DNA of 64,000 bases, taken from positions 10,609,520 to 10,673,519 of the forward strand of contig OU744449.1 in assembly GCA_916610825.1 (NCBI GenBank). The letters are read 5' to 3'. Positions 24,856 through 33,178 of this stretch are shown here, in pieces; position 1 is the stretch's first letter, and every line of letters starts with the position of its first letter. The notes under the pieces are model-generated. The model saw only the letters and a program-made list of their open reading frames with translations, was not told the DNA's origin and made no database searches. The stretch comes from Haliclystus octoradiatus. Taxonomy: Eukaryota > Cnidaria > Staurozoa > Stauromedusae > Haliclystidae. Both the position numbers and the translations under genes were made by a program.

Positions 24856-25239
24856 ATGAGGACGCAATTCATAGCCTATCCGATTCGCCAACGTGGTGGT
24901 TTTGGTTTGGGAAATTTATTTAAAGGTGTTATCTCTACTCTTTCACCTATTTTGAAAAAGAGTTTAACCTCTATTGGAAAACGCACATTGAAAACGGGAT
25001 TGAATGTCATGCAGGATTATGGTAATGGTGTCAACTTGAAAACTGCCGTGAAGAAAAGGGGTCGTCAAAGTCTAGAGTCTATGGTGAATGATGCTCTTAC
25101 CTATCCAGCCAAACAGCTTAAATTCAACGCTGGAAATGGGGCAAGCGTTAGTCGTGGGGTAACTACCAAGACAATCGGACGTGGATCAGGTCGAAAGAAA
25201 CCTACAACAAAAAGAACAAAGAAAGATATTTTCAGTTGA
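24856..25239 (+). CDS. pVI-like small capsid protein with N-terminal QRGGF (127 aa)
   Basis: It begins with a short leader, then RQRGGFGLGNLFKGVIS, an amphipathic helix, and a basic Gly/Lys/Arg-rich C-terminus. Size, position between penton and major capsid genes, and the GGF-helix layout match the adenovirus pVI-like Polinton protein, which after cleavage helps disrupt membranes and cements capsomers. The leader of about 14 residues before the likely cleavage site is typical. The gene follows an (AAC)-rich leader at 24829-24855. Confidence 0.85.
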   Translation: MRTQFIAYPIRQRGGFGLGNLFKGVISTLSPILKKSLTSIGKRTLKTGLNVMQDYGNGVNLKTAVKKRGRQSLESMVNDALTYPAKQLKFNAGNGASVSRGVTTKTIGRGSGRKKPTTKRTKKDIFS

Positions 25240-25270
25240 AAACTATTACTACTATACTCCTGCTACTACT

Positions 25271-26578
25271 ATGGACCATCCTTTATTCAAAGAGTCGACC
25301 TGTGCCTTGAGTGAAACAGAACTATTTGAACCTCCATTTGTACAATCTGTTGTAGAAAGTAGTCAATACAATGAAGTGTTTCCTGTCAACTCCCTTACAT
25401 CAGGTGGTTCTATTGAATTCGTTCTATCCGATGCTACAGAACGTTTCATTGATTTGGCGAGAAGTTATTTGCAGGTGAAATTACGTATCACAAACGAAGA
25501 TGGTACTCCCATTAGTAATGATGCTAAAGTGGCTCTTATTAACAACAGTTTATCGTCCATATTTTGTCAAGTTGATGTAAACATGGATGGTCGTGTCGTA
25601 TCAAGCGCTACACGCACCTACCCGTTCAGAGCCATGTTTGAAACGTTGTTGAATTACGGTGAAGAAGCACGAAAGACACAGCTTAGCATGCAGATGATGA
25701 CAAAAGACACTGCCGGTTTTATGGATGAGAATGATCCGACTGGAGGTAATGTGGGTTTAAACGAACGATTTGAGCAAACAAAGGGCGGTAAAGTCATACA
25801 GTTGCGCGGTAAAGTACATGGAGATGTTCTGGCTTCCAACAGACTTCTACTCAATGGTCTCCCTCTGAAATTGATTTTACATCGCAGCAAAGACAGTTTT
25901 GCACTAATCTCTGCCGACACAGGTATCAACTACAAAATTCAAATTACGAGTGCTATCTTCCGCGTACGACGTGTCACACTCACCTCCAGTCATTTTCTAG
26001 ATATTCAGAAGAAACTAGCCAGTCAGCCGGCGTTAATACCTATCGATCGTGTACTTCTCAGACATTTTACACTACCAGCCTTGATCTCACATCAAACCTT
26101 GGATCATTGTATTACTGGCGTCTTACCTAACAGAGTCTTCATAGCATTGATTGACAACACTAGTTTCAACGGCACGTTTGGTTCAAACCCCTTCAATTTC
26201 AAAAACTACGATCTAACTAGCATGGCGTGCATAGTAAACGGTAAATCATGTCCCAGTAAACCGATGCAAATGAATTTTGCTAAAGATGAAATTCTAGATG
26301 GATACCAATCCTTGTTTGAGACAGTAGGCAAATCATACATAGATGAGTCTGTGGATATATTACCTTCAGAGTATAAGAATGGTTATTCCATCTACGGTTT
26401 TCATTTGGCACCGACCATTAGCGTTACTGGACACACTGAGCCTAAAAGACAAGGTGATTTACAATTATCGCTTTCATTTGGCACGCCATTACCTCAGACA
26501 GTAACCTTACTGATGTATGCTGAATTTGATTCTTGCATATCGGTGGACAAATCACGACACGTACTGACGGATTTTTAA
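25271..26578 (+). CDS. Polinton major capsid protein, double jelly roll (435 aa)
   Basis: The start ATG precedes DHPLFKESTCALSETELF; the upstream in-frame extension lacks ATG and overlaps the previous gene. Recognisable features include SGGSIEFVLSDATERFIDL near the start, LARSYLQVKLRI, the central RGKVHGDVLASNRLLLNGL segment before the second jelly roll, and a C-terminal VTLLMYAEFDSCISVDKSR. Length is slightly short of other Polinton capsid proteins but the frame is open throughout. It would form the hexons of an icosahedral particle. Confidence 0.93.
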   Translation: MDHPLFKESTCALSETELFEPPFVQSVVESSQYNEVFPVNSLTSGGSIEFVLSDATERFIDLARSYLQVKLRITNEDGTPISNDAKVALINNSLSSIFCQVDVNMDGRVVSSATRTYPFRAMFETLLNYGEEARKTQLSMQMMTKDTAGFMDENDPTGGNVGLNERFEQTKGGKVIQLRGKVHGDVLASNRLLLNGLPLKLILHRSKDSFALISADTGINYKIQITSAIFRVRRVTLTSSHFLDIQKKLASQPALIPIDRVLLRHFTLPALISHQTLDHCITGVLPNRVFIALIDNTSFNGTFGSNPFNFKNYDLTSMACIVNGKSCPSKPMQMNFAKDEILDGYQSLFETVGKSYIDESVDILPSEYKNGYSIYGFHLAPTISVTGHTEPKRQGDLQLSLSFGTPLPQTVTLLMYAEFDSCISVDKSRHVLTDF

Positions 26579-26584
26579 AAGTAG

Positions 26585-27133
26585 ATGGATACACAAAGTT
26601 TGAGAAGTATTCTCCACTCAGAGGGACAATTCAAAAAACAAAGTGACAAAGATGTATTGGCCATGGACCAGTTTAAAGCCTTGACTCCAACCCAAACCGA
26701 CAAGGAGAGAGTGTACATAGTCAACAAAGACGATAGTAAATCGGAGGGTTCACATTGACTCTTAGTTCACACAGCTAGAAGTGGTCACGTCACCTTTGTT
26801 GATTCTTTCGGTAAGTCACCAACCTATTATGGAATGGCAGATAAACTGGAGAGTTTTGGAAATTTACTCGACTACATTGACGGAATACAATTACAAAGTG
26901 ACACTTCGGTTGTGTGTGGTGAATACACGATTTATTTTGCACATGCATTGACGAGACAGCGAACATTGGCAGAAATATTAGCTGACTTTTCACCTCAAGA
27001 CCGTGAATACAACGATAAAATAGTGATGAGTTTTTTAAAAAAACAATTTCCGGGTTACGAAAGAACGTTACAGCAAGACCAACAGTATTTTATTAGACAA
27101 ACTGTGCGGAGTTTACTGGAGCTCATGAGTTGA
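26585..27133 (+). pseudogene. Adenovirus-type cysteine protease, interrupted by one in-frame TGA
   Basis: The frame from ATG 26585 runs 57 codons to His57 (EGSH), meets TGA at 26756-26758, and then continues open in the same frame for 124 codons to a TGA at 27131. The protease layout is complete: His57, an Asp73 in FVDSFG, Gln104 and Cys111 in VVCGEY. The Gln-Cys spacing of seven equals that of Gln115/Cys122 in adenovirus protease. The enzyme would cleave capsid precursors. With the stop, only the first 57 residues would be made, without the catalytic cysteine. The break could be a real inactivating mutation, a sequencing error, or a readthrough codon (the next base is C, a leaky context). 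Everything else about the gene is intact. Confidence 0.9.
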
Positions 27134-27976
27134 AATGGCATGTACTAATAATATTCATCAACTCATTGTATATAATTGTAAATGTATGTGAACTAATAGA
27201 AAATCAAACTTACTTGACTATATGTGTCTTTGTTTTGTTTCCTTCTCCAGCAACGTGCATTCAAGATAGGTGTTTTTGTTTTGTTTCCTTGTCCAACAAT
27301 GAGTTAAAAGATAATCATGTTGTGTAGTCGTGTCAATGCATGACACCTTTGTGACATGTAAGCGAGATGACGCATTCTCACATCTCAAATGCAAAACCTC
27401 TGAGAGTGGATTTCTAAGGCCCTGTTTACAAGGAGGGCGAGTTACTCGGGTAGGCGAGTTACTCGGGTAGGCGGGTTAAAAAATTAAAAATGGTAGCTTT
27501 AATTTTCTATTGTTTCGAACGTTTCCGCTGTAGACATTTTTTGTTCTCTAATCGTTCCATTTCAGCGCGCATGCTTAGATTGGCTTCAAATTATTTAACT
27601 CGGGTAGGCGGGTTACTCAGGTGACCCTTGTAAACACACAACACATTTTAACTCGGTAAGGCGAGTAACTCGCCTACCCGGGTAACTCGCCCTCCTTGTA
27701 AACAGGGCCTAAATCGCAACTTTCAATCAGATTTTTAATCGATGTGTCAGTGCGTAACACCTTTATGACATGATTAGCGAGATGATGCAGCTCACGTCTC
27801 GAAATAGAATCCTGGTAAGTGGATTTTTAAATCGCGATTTTCGATCGGATATCGTGAGGCATAGTATGGAATTCATTTTTCATGGGGTTGAGCTCAAAGT
27901 GCGCAACACAGTTGCTATCAGCATTAACCAATAAAAATTCTATAAATCAAAGAGCAATATCAAATTTAATTAAAGT
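27134..27976. repeat. Non-coding spacer with a duplicated 110-bp segment
   Basis: 27327-27417 plus 27710-27745 (interrupted by the MITE) and 27746-27858 are diverged direct copies. They share GACACCTTTGTGACAT/AACACCTTTATGACAT, an AGCGAGATGA block, GTGGATTT and the following TAAATCGC. The second copy preserves the empty MITE site. No gene is seen. Confidence 0.75.
27418..27709. mobile_element. MITE, PIF/Harbinger-like (292 bp), inside the Polinton
   Basis: Tips GGCCCTGTTTACAAGG are inverted at both ends, followed by palindromic runs of GCGAGTTACTCGGGTAGG-type sequence. TAA directly flanks both ends (27415-27417 and 27710-27712). The diverged duplicate at 27830-27840 shows the same site with a single TAA and no insert, confirming the target duplication. 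A three-base TWA duplication is typical of PIF/Harbinger. A degraded related fragment lies near 33710-33750. Confidence 0.9.
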
Positions 27977-27984
27977 TATAAAAG
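27977..27984 (+). promoter_or_regulatory. TATA-like box of the four-exon accessory gene
   Basis: TATAAAAG lies 50 bp before the proposed ATG at 28034, a normal spacing for a short 5' leader. Confidence 0.5.
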
Positions 27985-28033
27985 TCAACTCTGAAAAAAT
28001 AAAAACTCACAATTGAACTTTACCAGAGTCATT

Positions 28034-28768
28034 ATGGATATCATCAGGCTGTAAGTAAAAATTACTCTTGACCGCACCTTATTTTTGTCTGAGCTAGCAC
28101 TGTTATCTTTAGAAATTATTCCTATGGTTATATTCAAGTTCTGCATCCTCTTTTCATTTATAGTTTTGACATTTTCATTAGTGAAGAAGCTGGAGAGGCG
28201 TAAGTAACTCGTTTTCACTATCCACGATCCATCGTACATTGATCTAAATTGAACTGATTGCTACGTTGTGTGATTGCTTTCAGATGGTTACTATTTGAGC
28301 AAAATGCGGTGTGGTGGTATGACTGGCCGCTACTGTTGGAGGGTGTGAGGGAGACGCTGGTGATGCCAGCCATCCGTAAGAGACTTTTGAATTTGTATGA
28401 GATGCATGATTTGTTTTTCATTATCACCCAATCTGATTGTAGTTCAACTTATTTCATGTTAGGAGGCAATCAGAAGGCCAGAAAAGTAATAAACTTAATT
28501 GACGGAATGATGTGAGTGTTGCATTTTACATGCATATGTTTTTTCATTACGCTGTCTGTCTTATTTTCTTTGTTGTGTGTAACCTGCTAGTATGCAATTG
28601 ATAATAGTTATCTAGTATTACCGTCTTTGTCTAGCGAGGTCATTCTAATTTATGTCATTCTTGATTTGCCTTTGTAGACTAAATTTCCAAATGGATAACG
28701 TGACCGCATGGGAGCGGGATTATGACGCTCAACAAGGCATATGTATGATAAAAAATGCTCTAATGTAA
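28034..28768 (+). CDS. Four-exon accessory gene in the Polinton, unknown family (123 aa)
   Basis: Proposed exons are 28034-28050, 28164-28199, 28284-28511 and 28678-28768. Each intron begins GTAAGT or GTGAGT and ends AG after a pyrimidine tract. All three introns fall in phase 2 and the joined frame stays open to TAA. A TATA-like box precedes it. The product is rich in aromatic and hydrophobic residues (WLLFEQNAVWWYDW, then RKRLLNLYEMHDLFF and ARKVINLID) and looks mainly helical, with no signal peptide. I do not recognise the family. Its place between protease and right terminal repeat is where such elements often carry variable cargo. A small helical death-fold-like domain is one thought, unsupported. 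The stop lies directly before an A-rich run. Confidence 0.6.
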
Positions 28769-29103
28769 AAAAAAAAAACAGTCGTGTAATAATGATATTG
28801 AGAACCAATAGATTTTTATAATTCTATACATTGCTTTTTATCTGTTGTTCTTTCCCTTCACAACGTGTTATTTCATAACGAGTTTGTTCGGCGGGGGGGA
28901 GGTTCTCAGCCCGAGATCAAAGGACATCTCACTTGTAGTCCTTGTGCAATGAGCTATGTCATAACCTGTTCACAATTAACATTGACCAGTTGAAATGAAG
29001 TAAACTGATGTGAAATGAATTAGCTGATATGGATTCACAACTATACATCATACAAAAATACTGTTTGGGATTAACCCGCTATAAAGAAATGATTATTACA
29101 TAT
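28769..29103. other. Intergenic spacer, right part of Polinton
   Basis: AT-rich with a poly-A run at the start; no feature seen. It separates the 3' ends of two convergent genes. Confidence 0.5.
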
Positions 29104-29868
29104 TCAAAAAAAATCATCTTTATCTGTAGATACATGATTGACCATAGAGGCATTCATTAAGATAGATAAGTCCTTGGGAACGAAATTAAATTTTTTATTC
29201 AAATGTCGTGCTGCTTTGGCTGCCTCATTTGGGAATAAATTTACGCTAGTAAGAGATTGATTTTCAAAGATGTTATTGCATAAAACGAATTTACTGTAAC
29301 TGTCATACATGTGAAATTCTATGGCATACTGATTGTTCTCATCTTTGTTAAATCGAATGACTTTTGATTTGCATCTGTCATCTAGAGGTTGACTATCAAA
29401 CATTGACATGCCGTCCAAATAACCTTTGTCTTTTATTTCATTTGAAAATGTAACCACATCCTTCATATTTCCAAATCTCGCTTGTCGTAAAAGTCTTTTT
29501 TGTTTCTCATGAATGATCATGAGTAATCCAAAGAAAACATTTTTTATTGCTTGTCTACCTCTCATACCAAACGCTTTACATGACGTCATACCACTTGCAT
29601 CTCGTATGACCATTCGCTCCACTTCATCATACTCTTGAGGTAAGTCATACATTGCAATGTTCTTTCCCAGGCTCACACAGTTGAGTTGGGATTTTAATAA
29701 TCCGTCTTTGCTCAAGGATTCCAATCCTCCACCTTCCGATTCATCTCCATTCACATCCATTTTCACTTTCTTACATGCCGACGCTGACGTAATGTCACGT
29801 TCAACATGGCTATCCTTTTCAGATAAAACTGCAGTTGTAGTAGTAGTTGATGATGTTGACCCCTCCAT
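29104..29868 (-). CDS. Right-end Polinton orphan protein (254 aa)
   Basis: The function is unknown to me. The start is the first ATG after the TATA-like box in the right terminal repeat. The N-terminus is Ser/Thr-rich (STSSTTTTT), followed by a probable nuclear signal (KKVKMD). The middle has a helical basic region (GRQAIKNVFFGLLMIIHEKQ, then RLLRQARFGNMKD). The C-terminal third has strands (KVIRFNKDENNQYAIEFHMY) and a final helix (PNEAAKAARHLNKKF). The strand-loop-strand-helix order parallels the C-terminal third of the left-end protein, and the two genes share a homologous 5' leader. A common ancestry or DNA-binding role is inference. No defect is seen. Confidence 0.75.
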   Translation of the reverse strand: MEGSTSSTTTTTAVLSEKDSHVERDITSASACKKVKMDVNGDESEGGGLESLSKDGLLKSQLNCVSLGKNIAMYDLPQEYDEVERMVIRDASGMTSCKAFGMRGRQAIKNVFFGLLMIIHEKQKRLLRQARFGNMKDVVTFSNEIKDKGYLDGMSMFDSQPLDDRCKSKVIRFNKDENNQYAIEFHMYDSYSKFVLCNNIFENQSLTSVNLFPNEAAKAARHLNKKFNFVPKDLSILMNASMVNHVSTDKDDFF

Positions 29869-29935
29869 ATTGTTTAATTGAATAGAAAAACTGTCAAGTG
29901 TTTCAAATAGAATGTGTTTTTTCACTCGTCGAACG

Positions 29936-30734
29936 GTGTTTTATAGTAAACAGGGTGCTAGTCACGTGATGTCGGTGTTCTTGAAATAGCCCAGTTCAAT
30001 TTGAGAAAATAGTGTTTTAGAAAATGCCCAATAGCCCAGCGTTTTCTAAAACAAGAAATAGCCCAGTTCAATTTGAGAAAATAGTGTTTTAGAAAATGCC
30101 CAATAGCCCAGCGTTTTCTAAAACAATAAGGTAACAGCCCAATGCGAGCCCAACCTCACGTCATAGCCCAACCGATGCGGTGCGTTTGAAGCAGCCCAGT
30201 TCGCTTGAGGTGTTTTAGAAAATGCCCAATAGCCCAGCACTGTCTAAAACAATAAGGTAACAGCCCAACGCGAGCCCAACCTTACGTCATAGCCCCAGGC
30301 AAGGGGAAAAGGGCATGCTATGCTCGTCTCATGAAGAAGTTTAAATACACTTTTCACATCGTCTGCTAGTGGTTAACGCGGTGCTTTTGAAGGGGCTTTG
30401 TGATTAAGGCGGTGCTCTTGAAGGGGATTTGATCTATACGCTGGAGCGCCTCAGCCGAATTTGACCTAGTTTTCGGGGGAATGGTCAGATACACTTGTGA
30501 CACATATATACACACTATCCCCAACTCTCTAGAAAGAATGTAACAGCCCAATGCGAGCCCAACCTTACGTCATAGCCCAACGCCAGCCCAACCTTAACTC
30601 TGCATGATGTCGTCCACAGAATGACCAAATAAGGAGCGATTTTGACCTAGAAATGAAGAGCCCAACCTTATTGACTCATTTCCAGGCCTCTAGAACGCGG
30701 TCCATTGTTCTGAAACCGGCTTTTTAACACTACT
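29936..30734 (-). repeat. Polinton right terminal inverted repeat (about 799 bp)
   Basis: It is an inverted copy of 13493-14223. It is longer because a 72-bp unit is present twice in tandem (29982-30053 and 30054-30125) but once in the left repeat. The outer end AACACTACT abuts ATGACA (30735-30740). Otherwise the two repeats differ at few positions, consistent with repair or copying between ends. Confidence 0.95.
29938..29945 (-). promoter_or_regulatory. TATA-like box in right terminal repeat
   Basis: TATAAAAC on the minus strand lies about 70 bp before the ATG of the right-end gene and mirrors the box at 14210-14217. Confidence 0.5.
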
Positions 30735-30740
30735 ATGACA
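30735..30740. repeat. Polinton target-site duplication, right copy (ATGACA)
   Basis: Identical to 13487-13492. The BEL/Pao reading frame from the left side continues in phase directly after this copy. Confidence 0.93.
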
Positions 30741-32045
30741 ACAGCTTTTGCTTTGCTTGGTCAATATTTAGTTTCTTTTTCAAATTTATCCGAACTATTG
30801 CTCGTATATTGCGCTGGCGCAGACTTGTTGAACAGCCAATTTAAACGTTCGGATGTCAGACTTGATAACAATAGAAAACATGACAAATGCAGAGGAGTGT
30901 ATTCTCAGGTTATGTCAAAGTGAATGTTATGGAGCTGAAATTGACTGTCTAAAGAACTGCAAACCAATTTCAAACAAAAGTTCTATTATTTCTCTTGCAC
31001 CATTTTTGGATAAAAAAAGGATTGTTGTGAGTTGATGGGAGGATTGCTAAAGCTCCTGTTGCCTTCGGAGCAAGACATCAGGTAAACATACCATTGTTTT
31101 TCAACATTAATCCTGACGGAGATTCATCAAAGAATCAAACATTCTGGACCTGATGGTTGCTGAGTCGAGACAGAAATATTGGATAGTAACAGCCAGGTCA
31201 TTAGCAAGGACAATCAAGCACCCATGTATTGAATGCAAACGAAGAGATGAGAAGCCAAACACCCCCATGATGTCTGAACTTCCAGCAAGTAGAATGGAAT
31301 GCACCACCATTTTCTAGCACTGGTGTTGATTATTTTGGGCCGCTTGACAACACGTGCTATACACTTTGTGAGATGGCGTACTCTCTTGATACCGATTGTT
31401 TTTATCAGCTTTCATAAGGATGATTGCTCGACGTTGACCCCAAGAGTAGTCTGGAGCGAAAATGGTACGATTTTGGTGAAAGGTAAAGGAATTACTTGAC
31501 ATTCTACAAAACTTGGATCAAGAAAGAATCATTGTCTTTGTTGAATATAAAAATGGCAGTAACAGAGGTTGAAGCTTGTTTGAATTCGCGGCCACTTGTA
31601 TAGGGTGATGAGGATCATGAATCGTTTGAAGCATCAACTCCTAATCACTTTCGTTTTGGAAGAGCATCTTATAATGCTCCACCAGGTGCATTTGATGATC
31701 ATTTGCATGGAAGCCAGAGCTGGAAACAAGCACAGTCCTTAGCTGACCGTTTCTGGCAAAGGCGGGTACGAGAGTATCTACCAACTTTAACTACTCGTTC
31801 CAAATGGACAAAGGTTGTCCCATCAATGGCTTTGAATCTTACCTAGATCTCAATGGACATTCGGAAAGATTGTTGAGCTGATTCGAAGCAAGGATGGGAG
31901 AGTTTTTTCTGTTCGTGTAAAAACAGAGAAGAATTTTTGATTCGTCATGTTTGTAAATTATTCAAACTGGTTTCAGATAAAGAAGATTGTGATGTGCCCA
32001 AAATTGTCAGAGAAATCAGGGCCGGCAATGTAGAAAACGTTTGAT
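30741..32045 (+). pseudogene. BEL/Pao remnant: integrase region (right of the Polinton)
   Basis: Fragments in shifting frames follow the BEL/Pao order: a KFIRTIARILRW block, the pre-integrase AEECILRLCQSE and SIISLAPFLD segments, RQKYWIVTARSLARTIKHPC, the zinc-binding ECKRRDEKPNTPMM, and the start of the integrase core (GVDYFG-like, split by frameshifts near 31320). Towards 31930 is a REEFLIRHVCKLF C-terminal segment. Multiple stops and indels are present. This completes the element begun at 8360 and shows the Polinton inserted into it. Confidence 0.85.
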
Positions 32046-32478
32046 TTGTACAAAAGATATTGCCACCAATTTACGCAATTGATTGTTTAAATTAATTTTC
32101 GGTGAACGATTAATGTTTTAATTTATGATCATTGGTGTTAATTGTTTTATTTCACATATGATTGTCGTTTTATTCTCGTTGCTGCATCGAATATGCCATG
32201 ACGTAGTATAAAATTAAATAAGTAAATACCGTTTTACTTCACTATTTTCCGTGAGAATAAAGAATAGCGTTAGTCAGAGGAAAGATTTATTGGTTTATTA
32301 TTGTATTTGGATTAAAGGATATTATTTACTGGTATTATAAAGGAATTTATTGTATTCAAAGAACGTATGGAAATATGGAAATATTGCATATTGAACCACC
32401 GTATTTGGGTTTTATATGCTTGAATTGATATAACAAAGTTTACAAGTTTTCATCTAAAGAACACCAGCAATAAGGTCG
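32046..32478. other. Unassigned AT-rich stretch
   Basis: No gene is seen. This may include the decayed 3' end of the BEL/Pao element, but I could not match an LTR. Confidence 0.4.
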
Positions 32479-32484
32479 TATATA

Positions 32485-33172
32485 CCAGAGCCATCTATTT
32501 ACAAGAGGTTGGGACACGCTTTCATGTGCCGCTATCGTCTCCTATTGGACAGATGCCATTCACGTGATTTTTTGGACGCCATTTTCGTACTTTCAGCACC
32601 AGGGTTCTTGTTCTTTTGGCACCAGGTTTTCTGTTTTAAACGAAGCGCGCGGAAAAATACAACTTTTATCAGTGAAGACAACCATATGCTATTAAATTAT
32701 TAATTGTTGTGTTAATAGACGAAATAATAATCGAAATAAAATATTGTTTACTATTCCAACTGGGGACAAGAACTAGAAAAAAGTTGCCTTTGACTGCAAA
32801 GAATAAGCGTAAGAGAGTAAGAGATGTAGTCCATACTCCACAAACTCCTTGTCCATTTAGCAATTCCAATAGCATTGATCTGATTTACTTTCGAGCAACA
32901 AGCTGAAGAGATCGATAAGAAAGTATACATTGAAGTAAATTTTATTCTTATTTTGAGAGTCCAGCAAATATGGAGAAAGACAACTAATAGATGGTTATAT
33001 TACTCTTGTATCATGTTAAACGATCGCAAACCATTTCACACAGTTCCAAAATGGCTGAAAAAAACACAACTTTCTCTTGCACATGCGCACTGCTGCTAAA
33101 AACGTGCTCGGGTCCAGGCCAAAAAACAAAAATGGCATGAGTGTCCCAACTCTTGTAAATAGATGGCTCTGG
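32485..33172. mobile_element. MITE with CCAGAGCC tips (688 bp)
   Basis: The tips CCAGAGCCATCTATTTACAA are inverted at both ends, extending about 36 bp. TATATA borders both sides (32479-32484 and 33173-33178), so the target duplication is TA or an extension of it. The interior has no transposase. It is probably a Tc1/mariner-type non-autonomous element by target preference only. Confidence 0.8.
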
Positions 33173-33178
33173 TATATA

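Larger units (their letters stand above)
13493..30734. mobile_element. Maverick/Polinton (17,242 bp), near-complete
   Basis: The element is defined by terminal inverted repeats starting AGTAGTGTTAAAAAGCC, the 6-bp duplication ATGACA outside them, and the diagnostic gene set: protein-primed-type DNA polymerase B, retrovirus-like integrase, packaging ATPase, adenovirus-type protease, major and minor capsid proteins. Capsid and replication genes occupy 15.4-27.1 kb. The ends carry one orphan gene each, both transcribed inward. All core genes read through except the protease, which has one nonsense codon. The element interrupts a BEL/Pao pseudogene whose frame continues across the duplicated target. 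Elements with this gene set have also been called adintoviruses. Confidence 0.96.

Noticed and set aside
26756-26758. TGA read as selenocysteine or alternative genetic code
   Set aside because: The position is not catalytic, no selenocysteine-type element is apparent, and TGA is used as a normal stop by several neighbouring genes.
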